Shown here one piece after another: positions 35,432-45,300 of a DNA stretch of 64,000 nucleotides. Each line of letters begins with the position of its first letter. Within the stretch, counting starts at the first letter, position 1. Under the pieces are notes generated by a model that was not told the origin of the DNA, made no database searches, and saw only the letters and a list, made by a program, of their open reading frames with translations. Source of the DNA: Opitutaceae bacterium (GTDB lineage: Bacteria > Verrucomicrobiota > Verrucomicrobiia > Opitutales > Opitutaceae); assembly GCA_016794785.1 (NCBI GenBank), contig JAEUHC010000014.1, positions 124,001-188,000 of the forward strand, read 5' to 3'. The position numbers and the translations under genes are program-made.

Positions 35432-35965
35432 TCAGCGCGGCGGCCAGAACGCGTCGTCGTCGGTCAAAAATCTGCGATCCGGGCCGGCGCTGCGAATCTC
35501 CATCTGCTGGCCGCTGATCTGGTGGAAACGAAAGGGCGTGCCCCAGCGGTCGGTGAGTTCGCCGCGAGCGTTGACGGCGCGATGGCCGCGCGGGATGAAG
35601 GCGAAGCGATGCACATTGTCGCCGGTGAGCGCGGCGGTGATCTCGGCGTTTTCGCCGACGGGGTTGCCGGTCGCGGGAAAGTTGGTCTGCCACGTTTCGA
35701 AGACCTCGTTGAGAATCCTGAGATCGGCGCGGATGTCACCGCCGGGGGCGTTGAGCGCATCGGCGATCCGGCTCTCGCCTTCGATCGGCCGTTCATCGCC
35801 AATCGCGGGCCGGGCGGCCGGAGCAGCGGACGCGGAGGGCGTTGCGGCGGAAGGAGCCAAAACCGCGCCGGGCGCGAGCGGCGCACGGCGCGGCCAGAAA
35901 AACCACAGGGCGATCCCCAAGGCGATCGCGATGACGAGGGCGGCGGAGGTGCGCCGCACGGTCAT
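35432..35965 (-). CDS. Membrane-anchored pseudopilin-like protein of unknown function
   Basis: A 177-residue protein with an N-terminal membrane helix (TSAALVIAIALGIALWFFW) that lacks a prepilin cleavage motif, then a Pro/Ala linker (residues 28-55). The C-terminal 40 residues read DRWGTPFRFHQISG and IRSAGPDRRFLTDDDAF, echoing the GspG pattern of an Asp-rich calcium loop (DPWGxPYxY and SxGPDxxxGTxDD). It overlaps the DUF1501 stop (ATGA) and lies 73 bases before gspG, linking the DUF1800/DUF1501 genes to the secretion operon. It may be a fixed pseudopilin-like accessory; function unknown. Confidence 0.65.
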   Translation of the reverse strand: MTVRRTSAALVIAIALGIALWFFWPRRAPLAPGAVLAPSAATPSASAAPAARPAIGDERPIEGESRIADALNAPGGDIRADLRILNEVFETWQTNFPATGNPVGENAEITAALTGDNVHRFAFIPRGHRAVNARGELTDRWGTPFRFHQISGQQMEIRSAGPDRRFLTDDDAFWPPR

Positions 35966-37416
35966 GCGTTGTTCATGAACCCGAGGTCCGGCCGCTCAAA
36001 GCGTCCGATGTTCGGGAGGATGAGCGGCAGGTTGGTGGCGCTGACTCCGAACCATTTCGCGAGGGTGCCGGCAAATTCGTCGACGCTGGTGCTGGGAATC
36101 CAGCGGCCGCGGCCCGTGTCGTCCGGGCCGTCGCGCGTGAAGTCGGGCATGCGGCCGTAGATGTCGCCGCCGTTGACCGCGCCGCCGAGCACGAAGTGGT
36201 GGCTGCCCCAACCGTGGTCGGAGCCATCGCCGTTGGTGTCGTAGGTGCGGCCGAAATCGGACGCGGTGAAGGTGGTGACCTGATCCTGCGCGCCGAGCTG
36301 GGTGAGCGCGTCGTAAAACGCATTCAGCGAAAGGCTGATGTCGCGGAGGAGGTTGGCGTGGGCGCCGCTGACGGTATTGCCGAGGACGACTTGGTTGTCG
36401 TGGAGATCGAAGCCGCCGATGCGCACGAAGAAAATCTGGCGCTTGAGATTGAGCTGAGCCTGGGCGTTGACGAGGCGCGCCACCATATGGAGCTGTTGCG
36501 CCAGGCTGGAGTTGGGCACGCGGCTGAAGATGGTCTGCACCGGACTCGCGCCGGTGATGATGGAGGAAAGCAGCGCGCTGTTGCCGATGGCCCCCGAGGT
36601 GAGGCCGCCAAACGCCGTCTCGAAGAGATTGGCGTTCTGCGCGGTGAGAGCGTCATTCAACGCGGCCGTGCGGATGCCGTTGACCGAGGTGCCCGTGCCG
36701 TTGCCCGTGAGGGCAATCGCGCCTGTGGTGCCGACGGCATACTGCGATACGCTCTTGCCCACTTGGAACGTATTCTGGCCGTTCAGGGTGAGCGACATCG
36801 AGATGCGGTTGTTCGCATTCATCGAATTGATGAGATCCGCCATGCGGCCGCCCCAACCGGTGCCGACTTCGTTGAAGGGCTTGTCGGGCACGCTGGTCTG
36901 CCACTCGACCTGCTGGTCGTTGTGGGAGAAGAGCTGCATCGGACGCAGATCGGGCCGTGTGGTGTAGAGCTGTTTGGTCAGCGGTCGCGTGAGGGTGCCG
37001 ACGTTGGCGAGAACGGCGAACTTGCCCTGATCGAAGCGGTTCTTGAGCTCGATTAGCGCGGGATGGAGGCCCCAAGAACGGCCATCGCTGGTCCTGGGCG
37101 TGATCGGGAGCACGGCGCTCTGCGGCAGTGAGAGCACACCGCGGCCACTGGTATAGGCGGCGTAAGTCGCGGGATCCGTGGGCACGACGAGGTTGTTGGC
37201 GTCGTTGCCACCGGCGAGGAACAGGCACACGAGGGCCTTGTAATCAGACTGCGGCGCACCGGCGCGCGCCGGCCCGGAGGACGAGTCGGCCGCTGCCGCG
37301 CCCATCAGGCGAAGCTGGGAGAGGGCGGAGAGGAAACCGGTGGCGCCGACCGAGGCGCAACAGGCGCCCACGAAATTGCGGCGGGAGAGATCAGGGGTGG
37401 CCGTCTTGGGATTCAT
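35962..37416 (-). CDS. DUF1501 protein with twin-arginine signal (copy 1)
   Basis: A 484-residue protein of the DUF1501 family (sulfatase/alkaline-phosphatase-like fold). The N-terminus LSRRNFVGACCASVGATGF is a Tat signal. Family landmarks include YKALVCLFLAGGNDANNLVVP, MQLFSHNDQQVEWQTSVPD, VTTFTASDFGRTYDTNGDG and GWGSHHFVLGGAVNGGDIYG. No enzymatic activity is established to my knowledge. It follows its DUF1800 partner after 8 bases and overlaps the pseudopilin-like gene. Tat export followed by type II secretion is a plausible route given the neighbours. Confidence 0.93.
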   Translation of the reverse strand: MNPKTATPDLSRRNFVGACCASVGATGFLSALSQLRLMGAAAADSSSGPARAGAPQSDYKALVCLFLAGGNDANNLVVPTDPATYAAYTSGRGVLSLPQSAVLPITPRTSDGRSWGLHPALIELKNRFDQGKFAVLANVGTLTRPLTKQLYTTRPDLRPMQLFSHNDQQVEWQTSVPDKPFNEVGTGWGGRMADLINSMNANNRISMSLTLNGQNTFQVGKSVSQYAVGTTGAIALTGNGTGTSVNGIRTAALNDALTAQNANLFETAFGGLTSGAIGNSALLSSIITGASPVQTIFSRVPNSSLAQQLHMVARLVNAQAQLNLKRQIFFVRIGGFDLHDNQVVLGNTVSGAHANLLRDISLSLNAFYDALTQLGAQDQVTTFTASDFGRTYDTNGDGSDHGWGSHHFVLGGAVNGGDIYGRMPDFTRDGPDDTGRGRWIPSTSVDEFAGTLAKWFGVSATNLPLILPNIGRFERPDLGFMNNA

Positions 37417-37424
37417 GGCGATGG

Positions 37425-40400
37425 TTATTTCTGGATGGCGCCTTGGGGAACGGAAACGGTGAGGTAGATGACGGAGCGCACGCGCTCGAGATCGGTCGCG
37501 CCATAGGTGGCCGCCGTGCTGTTGGGCATCGCGGTAATGGCGGCAACGAAGCGGTCCGTCACAGCCTTGGGCAGGGCGCCGGCGGCGAGGACGAGATTGG
37601 CGTAATCGACGAGGGCCTGCGGCGTGCGAGCCATTGCAAGCAGGGCGGCGTCGAAACGGACGCCGACGGTCGCCTCGGCAGGGTTGAAAACCGAAGTAGT
37701 GCCAGGAATCCCAGTGCGGCCGGCGTAGATGTAATTCCACAGCTGGTTGGGCATGCTGATGGCGGTGGTATCGGTGATGAGCTGATACTCGGGCGCCACG
37801 AGGCCGGCGGCGGCGAGAACGCCGGGCTGGACGAAGTTGGGCTCGAAGAAATTAAAGACCGTGGGCGCACGAAGCGCAGCTTGGGCGAGGGTCGCCTCGG
37901 GGTTCGAGATAGTGAAGCGCTGGTTGTTGGCGCCTCCATTGAACCCGCGGAGGATGGCGGTCGCGCGCAAGAGTGGTTCCTTCAGTTTGCCGAACGCCGC
38001 GGTGGAAGCCACGTCGTTGGAACGCGCTTCGTAATCCATCAGGATGGCGCGCACCACGGCGCCAAGGTCGCCCCGCACGCCGGAGCCGTTGTTGGCAAAA
38101 GCCTGCGCGACGCGATAGACATAGCCGGGGCTGGGATTGGCCGTGACCAAGCGCTGAATCAGCTGGCGCGAGACGAACGGCGCGGTGTTGGGATGATTCA
38201 CGAGCGCGTCGAGCGTGTCTTTGAGGTCTTTCGCGCCGCCTTGGTTCGCGGGCAACGTAAGGCCACCGATGATGGTCTTGGCCCGATCGTCATGAAACGC
38301 CGGGTAAAGCATCATGGGACGAAGGTTGTTCACCGGTTCGCCGCGGAAGTTCGGCACCGGATTGGCAGAGTAATAGCCCCAGCCGGTGAAGACCTTGGCC
38401 ATCTCCGTGATGGTGTTGTTGTCGTAGGTCGGAATCGGGACGCCGAGGGGATCCAGCTTCAGCGTGCCATCAGGCTGGAGCAGGTTCACGCCTACAGTGA
38501 AGAGCTGCATCACTTCGCGGGCGTAATTCTCATCGGCCGCCGTGAGCTGCTGGCCCGCGGCGTTGAAGGTCGCCTTGCCATTGCGCAACGACGAGAGGTA
38601 GATGCCCATCATCGGGCTGAGTGTGACCTCCTCAAGCACCTGACGGTAATTGCCGAATGCCCCCTTGGCGAAGATGTCGTAGTAGTTGGCCAAAGCCCGG
38701 GCGTTCGTGTTCAGCATGCCATTGAGATCGGAGACGACCAAAATCTGGCTCAGCGCAAAAGCCACGCGCTGGCGGAGCTGATCGGGCGCCGTCACCGCGA
38801 GCTTCCACCAGGCGGCCTGGCGGTTGGCCTGGGAATACTGCGGGTTGTCGGCGGTGGCGGTGTAAGTCTGGAAATCCTCATCAATCGCGGCGAGGTGCGA
38901 GGAGACCGGCAGCGCAATCTGCGCGGTGATCCACGCATTGAGGTCGGCCGGGCGCTTGCCGGCGAGCGCATCGATTTCGGCCTTGGTGGGGCCAAAAGTG
39001 CCTTGAATCAGGAAACGCGCGGCGTCGGCTGGGCTAAGCGACGCCGTGCCTAGGGCGGGTGGCGCGAGGGGCGGGGTAAAGTTGAGCGAGCCGCTGGTCT
39101 GCACGAACGTGCCGCGGAGTTCGCCGGTCGGGAACCGCGCGGATTCGATGCTGAGGAAAATGCGCCCATCCTTGAGGCCTTGCACGATATCGGCCGCGCT
39201 CAGAGCACCTGTGCCGGTGAAGGTCCACGACACGCCGTTGACCTGGCCATTGGGCAGGCGCAGGAGTTCGGCGCCGACTTCGCTGCCCGAGCCAAAGCGC
39301 AGGTAGGCGACGGTTTCGGGCGAGCTCAGGCTCGAAAAGTTCACCGAGACGACCGCGAAACGGTTGTCCGCACTGAGCTGAATAGTCGCGGTGCCGAAAG
39401 CCGTGGAAGCAGACGCCGAGGGGGGCGGGCGCAGGGCGGCGATGTAGAGAGTGCCCGGATTGTAGAAGATTGTGACGGCCGCGGCGCTGCTGTCGCCAAT
39501 CGTGTAGCCGGTGCCGGCATTAAGCGTAAGGGTGGTATCCTTGTTAATCGCGTCACTTCCGCTACCCGCCACGGCAGAGACGGCCACGCCCACACTGGAA
39601 GCGCCCGCCGGGATCGTGACACTGCCGGGCAGCGCCACGTAATCCACGCCTGGCACGGCGGTGCCCGTGACTTGGTAGTAGACGGTGAGAGGAGCGGTCG
39701 TGGGACCGGACCGGGTGATGGTGAAGACCGCGGGCGGCGCACCGCGCGCGTCCGTCGTGCTCACGCTGGCGTTGACCGTGACAGCTGCGGCCCCGTCCGC
39801 CGTGAGATCGTAAACCTCAATCAACGCGAGGCCGGTGGTGTTGCCGACGCCACTCACCTGAATCGTGTAGTTCTTGCCTGGCTCCAAATCCAATAGCATC
39901 GCGGCGTCGCGCGAGCCGGCCGTAAAGCCGAAGGCTCCCGCTTGCGCGAAGGCCGTCGCGAGCGCCGGCGCGTTCCCCGTGCCCCAGTTGTCGTTGGAGC
40001 CGACTTGCTGACCGGCTGCATCCAGCACCGCAATCGCCGGATCAGCCAGCGCACCTCCGACCCCAAAGCCACCGAGCGTCGGACCCGCGGCCCGAACGAG
40101 GAATTTCCTCAGTCCGCCACCCGGAGCAATGGAGAGTCCGGAAATCAAAATACCCCCGCCCGTGCCGACCTGCGCCCGGGTGGAGAGATTCATCAGGCGA
40201 GCCGGCCCGGTCACATCATAGACTTCGACGAGCGCGATTCCCGAGGTGCCACCGACGCCCGTGACCTGCGCCGTGTAAGCACCGGGCGCCAGCGAGGCCA
40301 CCAACGCCGCATCCCGGCTGCCATTGCCGAGCGAAAAAGCCCCCACTGCACCGAAAGTCGCGGCGTTGGCCGCCATGGAGCCGGCCACCGTCGTCTGCCA

Positions 40401-40703
40401 ATTATCGTTGGACGTCACCAGCCGCGCGGGCGACGAACTGTCGTAAAGGTCGATGCGCGGATCGCCGAGCGTGCCAGCGACACCGAAGCCACCGAGCGCG
40501 GGGCCGACCGCGCGGATCAGCACGGTTTTTGATGGGCCCGGCCCGATGACGAAGCCGACCACGGCGACGTTGGCACCCGTCCCGACTTGCGCCCGGGTCG
40601 AGAGATTGGCCACGCGTTGATCGAATTCGGCGGCTTCCACCGCGGTGAGCGCGCTGAGCGCGCAGGCAAACATCGCCCTCATCGGGCCAGTCATGATTTT
40701 CAT
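37425..40703 (-). CDS. DUF1800 protein with N-terminal beta modules, Calx-beta-like and CHRD domains (copy 1)
   Basis: A 1092-residue exported protein. The ATG at 40703 gives a signal peptide ending LTAVEAAEF; upstream in-frame codons have no signal. In order: two ~125-residue beta modules (about 25-270, starting NLSTRAQVGTGANV), a Calx-beta-like domain (about 280-385), a CHRD domain (about 395-520, IRF-like SVNFSSLSSPETVAYLRF and ESARFPTGELRGTFVQ), and the DUF1800 region (about 550-1092, DAARFLIQGTFGPTKAEID to SVPQGAIQK). DUF1800 and DUF1501 proteins are frequent gene partners of unknown function. It is paralogous along its whole length to the gene at 42308-45553. Confidence 0.9.
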   Translation of the reverse strand: MKIMTGPMRAMFACALSALTAVEAAEFDQRVANLSTRAQVGTGANVAVVGFVIGPGPSKTVLIRAVGPALGGFGVAGTLGDPRIDLYDSSSPARLVTSNDNWQTTVAGSMAANAATFGAVGAFSLGNGSRDAALVASLAPGAYTAQVTGVGGTSGIALVEVYDVTGPARLMNLSTRAQVGTGGGILISGLSIAPGGGLRKFLVRAAGPTLGGFGVGGALADPAIAVLDAAGQQVGSNDNWGTGNAPALATAFAQAGAFGFTAGSRDAAMLLDLEPGKNYTIQVSGVGNTTGLALIEVYDLTADGAAAVTVNASVSTTDARGAPPAVFTITRSGPTTAPLTVYYQVTGTAVPGVDYVALPGSVTIPAGASSVGVAVSAVAGSGSDAINKDTTLTLNAGTGYTIGDSSAAAVTIFYNPGTLYIAALRPPPSASASTAFGTATIQLSADNRFAVVSVNFSSLSSPETVAYLRFGSGSEVGAELLRLPNGQVNGVSWTFTGTGALSAADIVQGLKDGRIFLSIESARFPTGELRGTFVQTSGSLNFTPPLAPPALGTASLSPADAARFLIQGTFGPTKAEIDALAGKRPADLNAWITAQIALPVSSHLAAIDEDFQTYTATADNPQYSQANRQAAWWKLAVTAPDQLRQRVAFALSQILVVSDLNGMLNTNARALANYYDIFAKGAFGNYRQVLEEVTLSPMMGIYLSSLRNGKATFNAAGQQLTAADENYAREVMQLFTVGVNLLQPDGTLKLDPLGVPIPTYDNNTITEMAKVFTGWGYYSANPVPNFRGEPVNNLRPMMLYPAFHDDRAKTIIGGLTLPANQGGAKDLKDTLDALVNHPNTAPFVSRQLIQRLVTANPSPGYVYRVAQAFANNGSGVRGDLGAVVRAILMDYEARSNDVASTAAFGKLKEPLLRATAILRGFNGGANNQRFTISNPEATLAQAALRAPTVFNFFEPNFVQPGVLAAAGLVAPEYQLITDTTAISMPNQLWNYIYAGRTGIPGTTSVFNPAEATVGVRFDAALLAMARTPQALVDYANLVLAAGALPKAVTDRFVAAITAMPNSTAATYGATDLERVRSVIYLTVSVPQGAIQK

Positions 40704-40802
40704 CGGACGAGAAATGGGGTTGGGGTGCGACAATGACGCCGCTCCGGGGCCTAGGTAACGGGCGAAAGCTGGCCACCCACCCTGCTCATGTCGAGCCCGC
40801 GG

Positions 40803-40822
40803 TAGCCACCTTGCGGTTACTA
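40803..40822. promoter_or_regulatory. Imperfect dyad upstream of DUF1800 copy 1
   Basis: TAGCCACCTTGCGGTTACTA has 6 of 8 arm positions paired. It sits 100 bases upstream of the DUF1800 start at 40703, just past the end of the preceding DUF1501 gene. It only loosely resembles the dyads at 2279 and 6932. Regulatory function is speculative. Confidence 0.3.
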
Positions 40823-40843
40823 CTCTGAACGCCGCCCACTCGA

Positions 40844-42295
40844 TCAAAGAAAGCCAAGGTTGGGTCTGGCGAACCGCCCGATATTAGGCAGAACCACCGG
40901 CAAGTTGGTGGCGCTAACCCCAAACCATGAAGCCATTGTAGCTGAATACTCATCCACACTCGTCGTCGGAATCCAAGAACCCCGGCTGCCCGCGTCGTCC
41001 GGTCCGCGGATGCTGAGATCGGCCATTTTGCCGTAGATGTCGCCACCCTTGACCGCCCCGCCGACCACAAAGTGGTTGGAGCCCCAGCCGTGGTCGGAGC
41101 CATCTCCATTGGTATTGTAGGTGCGGCCGAAGTCCGAGGCCGTGAAGGTCGTGACCTGTTCCGCGCAGCCGAGTTCGACGGTCGTCCGGTAGAAGGCGGA
41201 GACGTTGCGGCTCACATCGGCGAACAGGTTTGCATGGGCGCCGAGCTGGGCGTCGTGCAAATCCCAGCCCCCGATGCGCGCGAAGAAAATCTGGCGCTTG
41301 AGGCCGAGCTGGGGCGAGGCGGCGATCAGGCGTGCGATGGTGCGCAGCTGCTGCCCGAGGCTGGAATTCGAGAACGTCGTCGCAAACGGCGGGTTGCCCG
41401 ACAGGATCGAGGAGAGCATCGCGCTGTCCGAGATCGCGCGGGAGGTCATGCCGGCAAAGGCCGTCTCAAAGAGGTGGCCGTTGGCGGAGGCGAGCAGATC
41501 GTTCTGCGCCCGGGTGCGCAGGCCGGCGGCGGTGGTCGGGCTGCTCGAAGAGCCCGAGAGCGCGATGGCCCCGTTCTGATTCACGGAGAACTGGACGACG
41601 TTGCGGCCGACTTGGAAGGAATTCTGGCCGTTGAGACTGATCGACATGGAGACGGTCGAGCTGCCGTTGAAGGCGTTGGTGAGATCGGCGAGACGGCCGC
41701 CCCATCCCGTGCTGAAGGGCCGATCCGGCACGCTGCTCTGCCACTCGACCTGCTGATCGTTGTGGGAAAAGAGCTGCGGCGGCAGCGGCACGGAGCGCGC
41801 GCTGTATTGCGCCTTGGTCGTGGGCACGACGAGCGTGCCGACGTTGCCGATGAGCGCCATCTTGCCGGCATCGAACAGCGATTTGAGGCCGGTGTTGTTG
41901 GTGCCGGCGACATCCGCGTTCATGCTCTGGTGCAGCGCCCAGCTGCGGCCGTCGCCGGTGGCGGGCGTGATGCCTTGCAGCTGGCCCTGCGGCAGGGCGA
42001 TGGCCCCGCGGCCGGCCGCGGAGGCATAGGCGTTGTAGCCCGCCGTGTCGAACGGCACGATCATGTTGTTGGCGTCGTTGCCGCCGGCGAGGAAGAGACA
42101 GACGAGGGCCTTGTAGTCCGGCGGGAGCGCGCCCGCCCGCGCCGGGCCGACCGGGCCCTGATCCGTGGCGGCGACCGCCCCCATCATGCGCAGCTGCGCG
42201 AGCGTCGAGAGCATGCCGGTGGCGCTCACCGCGGCGCAGCACGCGCCGAGAAACTTGCGCCGGTTCGGATCGAACGTGGGATTCTTGGGATTCAT
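40844..42295 (-). CDS. DUF1501 protein with twin-arginine signal (copy 2)
   Basis: A 483-residue paralogue of the protein at 35962-37416, with Tat motif NRRKFLGACCAAVSATGM. It shares YKALVCLFLAGGNDANNMIVP, QLFSHNDQQVEWQSSVPD, VTTFTASDFGRTYNTNGDG and GWGSNHFVVGGAVKGGDIYG, and ends NIGRFARPNLGFL. Differences are spread along the length, so this is an old duplication rather than an assembly repeat. It follows DUF1800 copy 2 after 12 bases. The likely site of action is the periplasm or outside the cell after Tat export. Confidence 0.93.
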   Translation of the reverse strand: MNPKNPTFDPNRRKFLGACCAAVSATGMLSTLAQLRMMGAVAATDQGPVGPARAGALPPDYKALVCLFLAGGNDANNMIVPFDTAGYNAYASAAGRGAIALPQGQLQGITPATGDGRSWALHQSMNADVAGTNNTGLKSLFDAGKMALIGNVGTLVVPTTKAQYSARSVPLPPQLFSHNDQQVEWQSSVPDRPFSTGWGGRLADLTNAFNGSSTVSMSISLNGQNSFQVGRNVVQFSVNQNGAIALSGSSSSPTTAAGLRTRAQNDLLASANGHLFETAFAGMTSRAISDSAMLSSILSGNPPFATTFSNSSLGQQLRTIARLIAASPQLGLKRQIFFARIGGWDLHDAQLGAHANLFADVSRNVSAFYRTTVELGCAEQVTTFTASDFGRTYNTNGDGSDHGWGSNHFVVGGAVKGGDIYGKMADLSIRGPDDAGSRGSWIPTTSVDEYSATMASWFGVSATNLPVVLPNIGRFARPNLGFL

Positions 42296-42307
42296 GGCGG
42301 GTGATGG

Positions 42308-45300
42308 TTATTTCTGGATGGCGCCGAACGGGGAGGTGACGAAGAGGTAGATCGCGGAGCGCACCCGCTCGAGATCGGCCGCCGTGTTGGTGGCGGTGCC
42401 GACGGGCATCGCGGAGATGGCGGCGACGATGCGATCGGTCGCCACCTTGGGCACAGAGCCGCTGGCCAGCATCAAGTTCAGCGTGTCCACGAGCTGCTGC
42501 GGGGTGCGCGCCAGCGGAAGCCAAGCCTGGAGACTCAGGCCGATGGTCTGCTGGTTGGGATCGGTGGCGGAGCGGTTGTTGTAGATGTAGGTGTAGTAGA
42601 AGTTGGGCTGCGTGAGCGCCGAGATGCCGGTGAGGATCTGGAACTCGGGCGCATAAAGACCGGCGGAGGCGATGTCGCCGGGGAAGACAAAGTCCGGTTC
42701 GTAGAAGTTGAATACCGTGGGCGCCCGAAGCGCGGCCTGGTGCAGGTTGGTCTCGGGGTTGGAGATGTTGTAGCGGCCGAAATTCGAGGCCGCGTAGAAC
42801 GCGCGGAACATCGCCGTCGCGCGCAGCAGCGGCTCCTTCATCTTGCCGAACGTCGCCGTGGCGGCCACCGCGTCGGAGCGCGCCTCATAGTCCAGCAGGA
42901 TCGCGCGCGTCACGGCGCCGAGATCACCGCGCACACCGGCGCCGTTGTTGGCGAAGGCCTGCGCGACCCGATAGACGTAGCCCGGGCTGGGGTTGCTCGT
43001 CACGAGCCGCTGGATGAGTTGGCGGCTGATGAACGGCCCGGTGTTGGGGTGGGCGAAGAGCGCGTCGAGGGTGTCCTGCAAATCCTTCACTCCGCCTTGC
43101 GCCGCGGGCAGGACTTTGCCGCCGATGATGGTCTTGGCGGTGTCGTCGTGAAATGCCGGCCAGAGCATCATCGGATCGATGTAGTTGCCGGCCGCGCCGC
43201 GGAAGAGGTTGTTGTTGGCGGTCGCGCCGGGGGTGGCGCTGGCAAACGACCAGCCGGTGAAGACCTTGGCCAGCTCGGCGATGGTGGCCTGAGTGTAAGT
43301 CGGGATCGGCTGGCCGGCGGGATCGAGGCGCACGGTGCCGTCGGGGTTGAGTTCGTGCAGGCCGATGGTGAAGAGCTGCATGATCTCGCGGGCGTAGTTC
43401 TCGTCGGCGACCGTGAGCGGCTGGCCGGCGTTGTTGAACGTCGCCTTCGCATTGCGCAGCGACGAGAGATAGATGCCCATGATCGGGCTGAGCGTGACCT
43501 CCTCGAGAATCTGGCGGAAATTGCCGAAGGCGTGGCGCGAGAAGATGTCGTAGTAGTGGGCCGCACCCTCCTGCCACTGGCCGATGGTGGAGTTGGCGTC
43601 GGAGGCCACGAGGATCTGGCTCAGGGCAAACGCCACGCGCTGGCGCAGCTGGTCCTGGCCTGTGACCGCGATCTTCCACCACGCGGCCTGGCGGTGGGCT
43701 CCGCCGGGGCGGGTGTTCACCCCGTTGACTGCGTTGAGTCCGCCGGCATTGACCGCGGCAAAGTCCGCCATCGTAGCCTCACGGTGGCTCGAAGCCGGCA
43801 GGCTCATCTGTTCGTTAATCCAGGCCGCATAGCCCTTGGCCACGAGGGCATTGATCTCGGCTTGGTCGGGCCCGAAGGTCGCCTGCGTGAGAAAGCGCGC
43901 CGCATCCAGCACGCCGGGACGCGTCAGATCGAGGGCGGGCGGCGCGGCGGGCGGATTGAAGACGGCCGATCCACTGCTGCGCACGAAGCTGCCGCCCAGC
44001 TCGCCCTCGGGATAGATCGCCGAGTCGATGCTCACAGTCACCCGGCCCGCCTTCAGGGCCGCGATGAGATCGGCCGTGCTGTAGGTGCCGACCGGATTGA
44101 AGGTCCAGATGGCGTTGGTCACCTGGCCCTGCGGGAGATTGAAGACGTAGTTGCCGTCAATCGCGAGGTGGGCGACGACCTCCGGCGAACTCAGGTTGGA
44201 GAAGGAGACGTTGACGAAGGCCATGCGCTCATCGGGGGCGAGCTGCACCGTCGCGGTGCCGTAAGCCGTCGAGGCGGTGGCGCCCGGCAGGGCGCGAAGC
44301 GTGGAGATGAAGAGCGAGCCGGAGTTGGCGTAGATCGTCACGCCGGCGCGGTCGGCGGCGCCGACGCCGTAGGCCGGGTTCGGCGCGAGAGCGAGGGTGG
44401 CCGTGCGGTTGTTGAGGTTCTCCGGATTCGCGCGCGGCACCAGGTTCAGGGTCGCCGAGGTCGCGCCGGAGGGAATCGTGATGCGGCCCGGCACCGGATC
44501 AAAGTCCACGCCCGCGACCGCGCTGCCCGTGATCGTGTAGTCGATCGTGACGGGTGCGTTCACGAGGCCGACGCGGGAAAAGGTGAAGACCGCGGGCGTG
44601 CGCGTGGCGGCGTCCGTCGAGGGCACCGTCGCCCGCACGCTGATCGTGGCGAGGTTGTCGGGCGAGAGATCGTAAACCTCGACGAGCGCGGTGCCGGTCG
44701 CGCCGCCGACGCCGGTGACTTGGATGGTGTAGTTGCCCGGCGGGACATCGAGCACGAGCGCGGCGTCGCGACTGCCCGCCTGGAGCGGAAAGGCCCCCGC
44801 CTGGGCAAACGCCGCCGCGAGTCCCGCCGCGCCGGAGGTTTCCCAGTTGTCGTTCGCGCCGCCGGCGATCTGCCGGCCTGCGGTGTCCGTGATTGCGACC
44901 GCCGGATCAGCGAGCGCCCCGTCCACCCCGTAGGTCGCGAGACCGGGGCCGACCGCACGCACGAGCACGCGGCGCGTGCCGCCGCCGGGCGCGACGGAGA
45001 GACCGGAGAAGAGGCCGTTGCCACCCGTGCCGACGAGCGCGCGCGTCGAGAGATTCATGAGCCGGGCCGAGCCGCTCACATCGTAAATCTCGAGGATGGC
45101 GACGCCCGTGCCGTTGTTCACGCCGCTCACCTGCGCGGTGTAGGCGCCGGGGGCGAGCGTGGCGACGATCGCCGCGTCGCGGCTGCCGTTCGTGAGCGCA
45201 AAGGCGCCGACGGAGTTCATCGTGGCGGCATCGGCGGTGGTCCAGTTGTCGTTGGCGAGCACGAGCACGCCGGCCGAGTTGAACAGCCGCAGCTGCGGAT

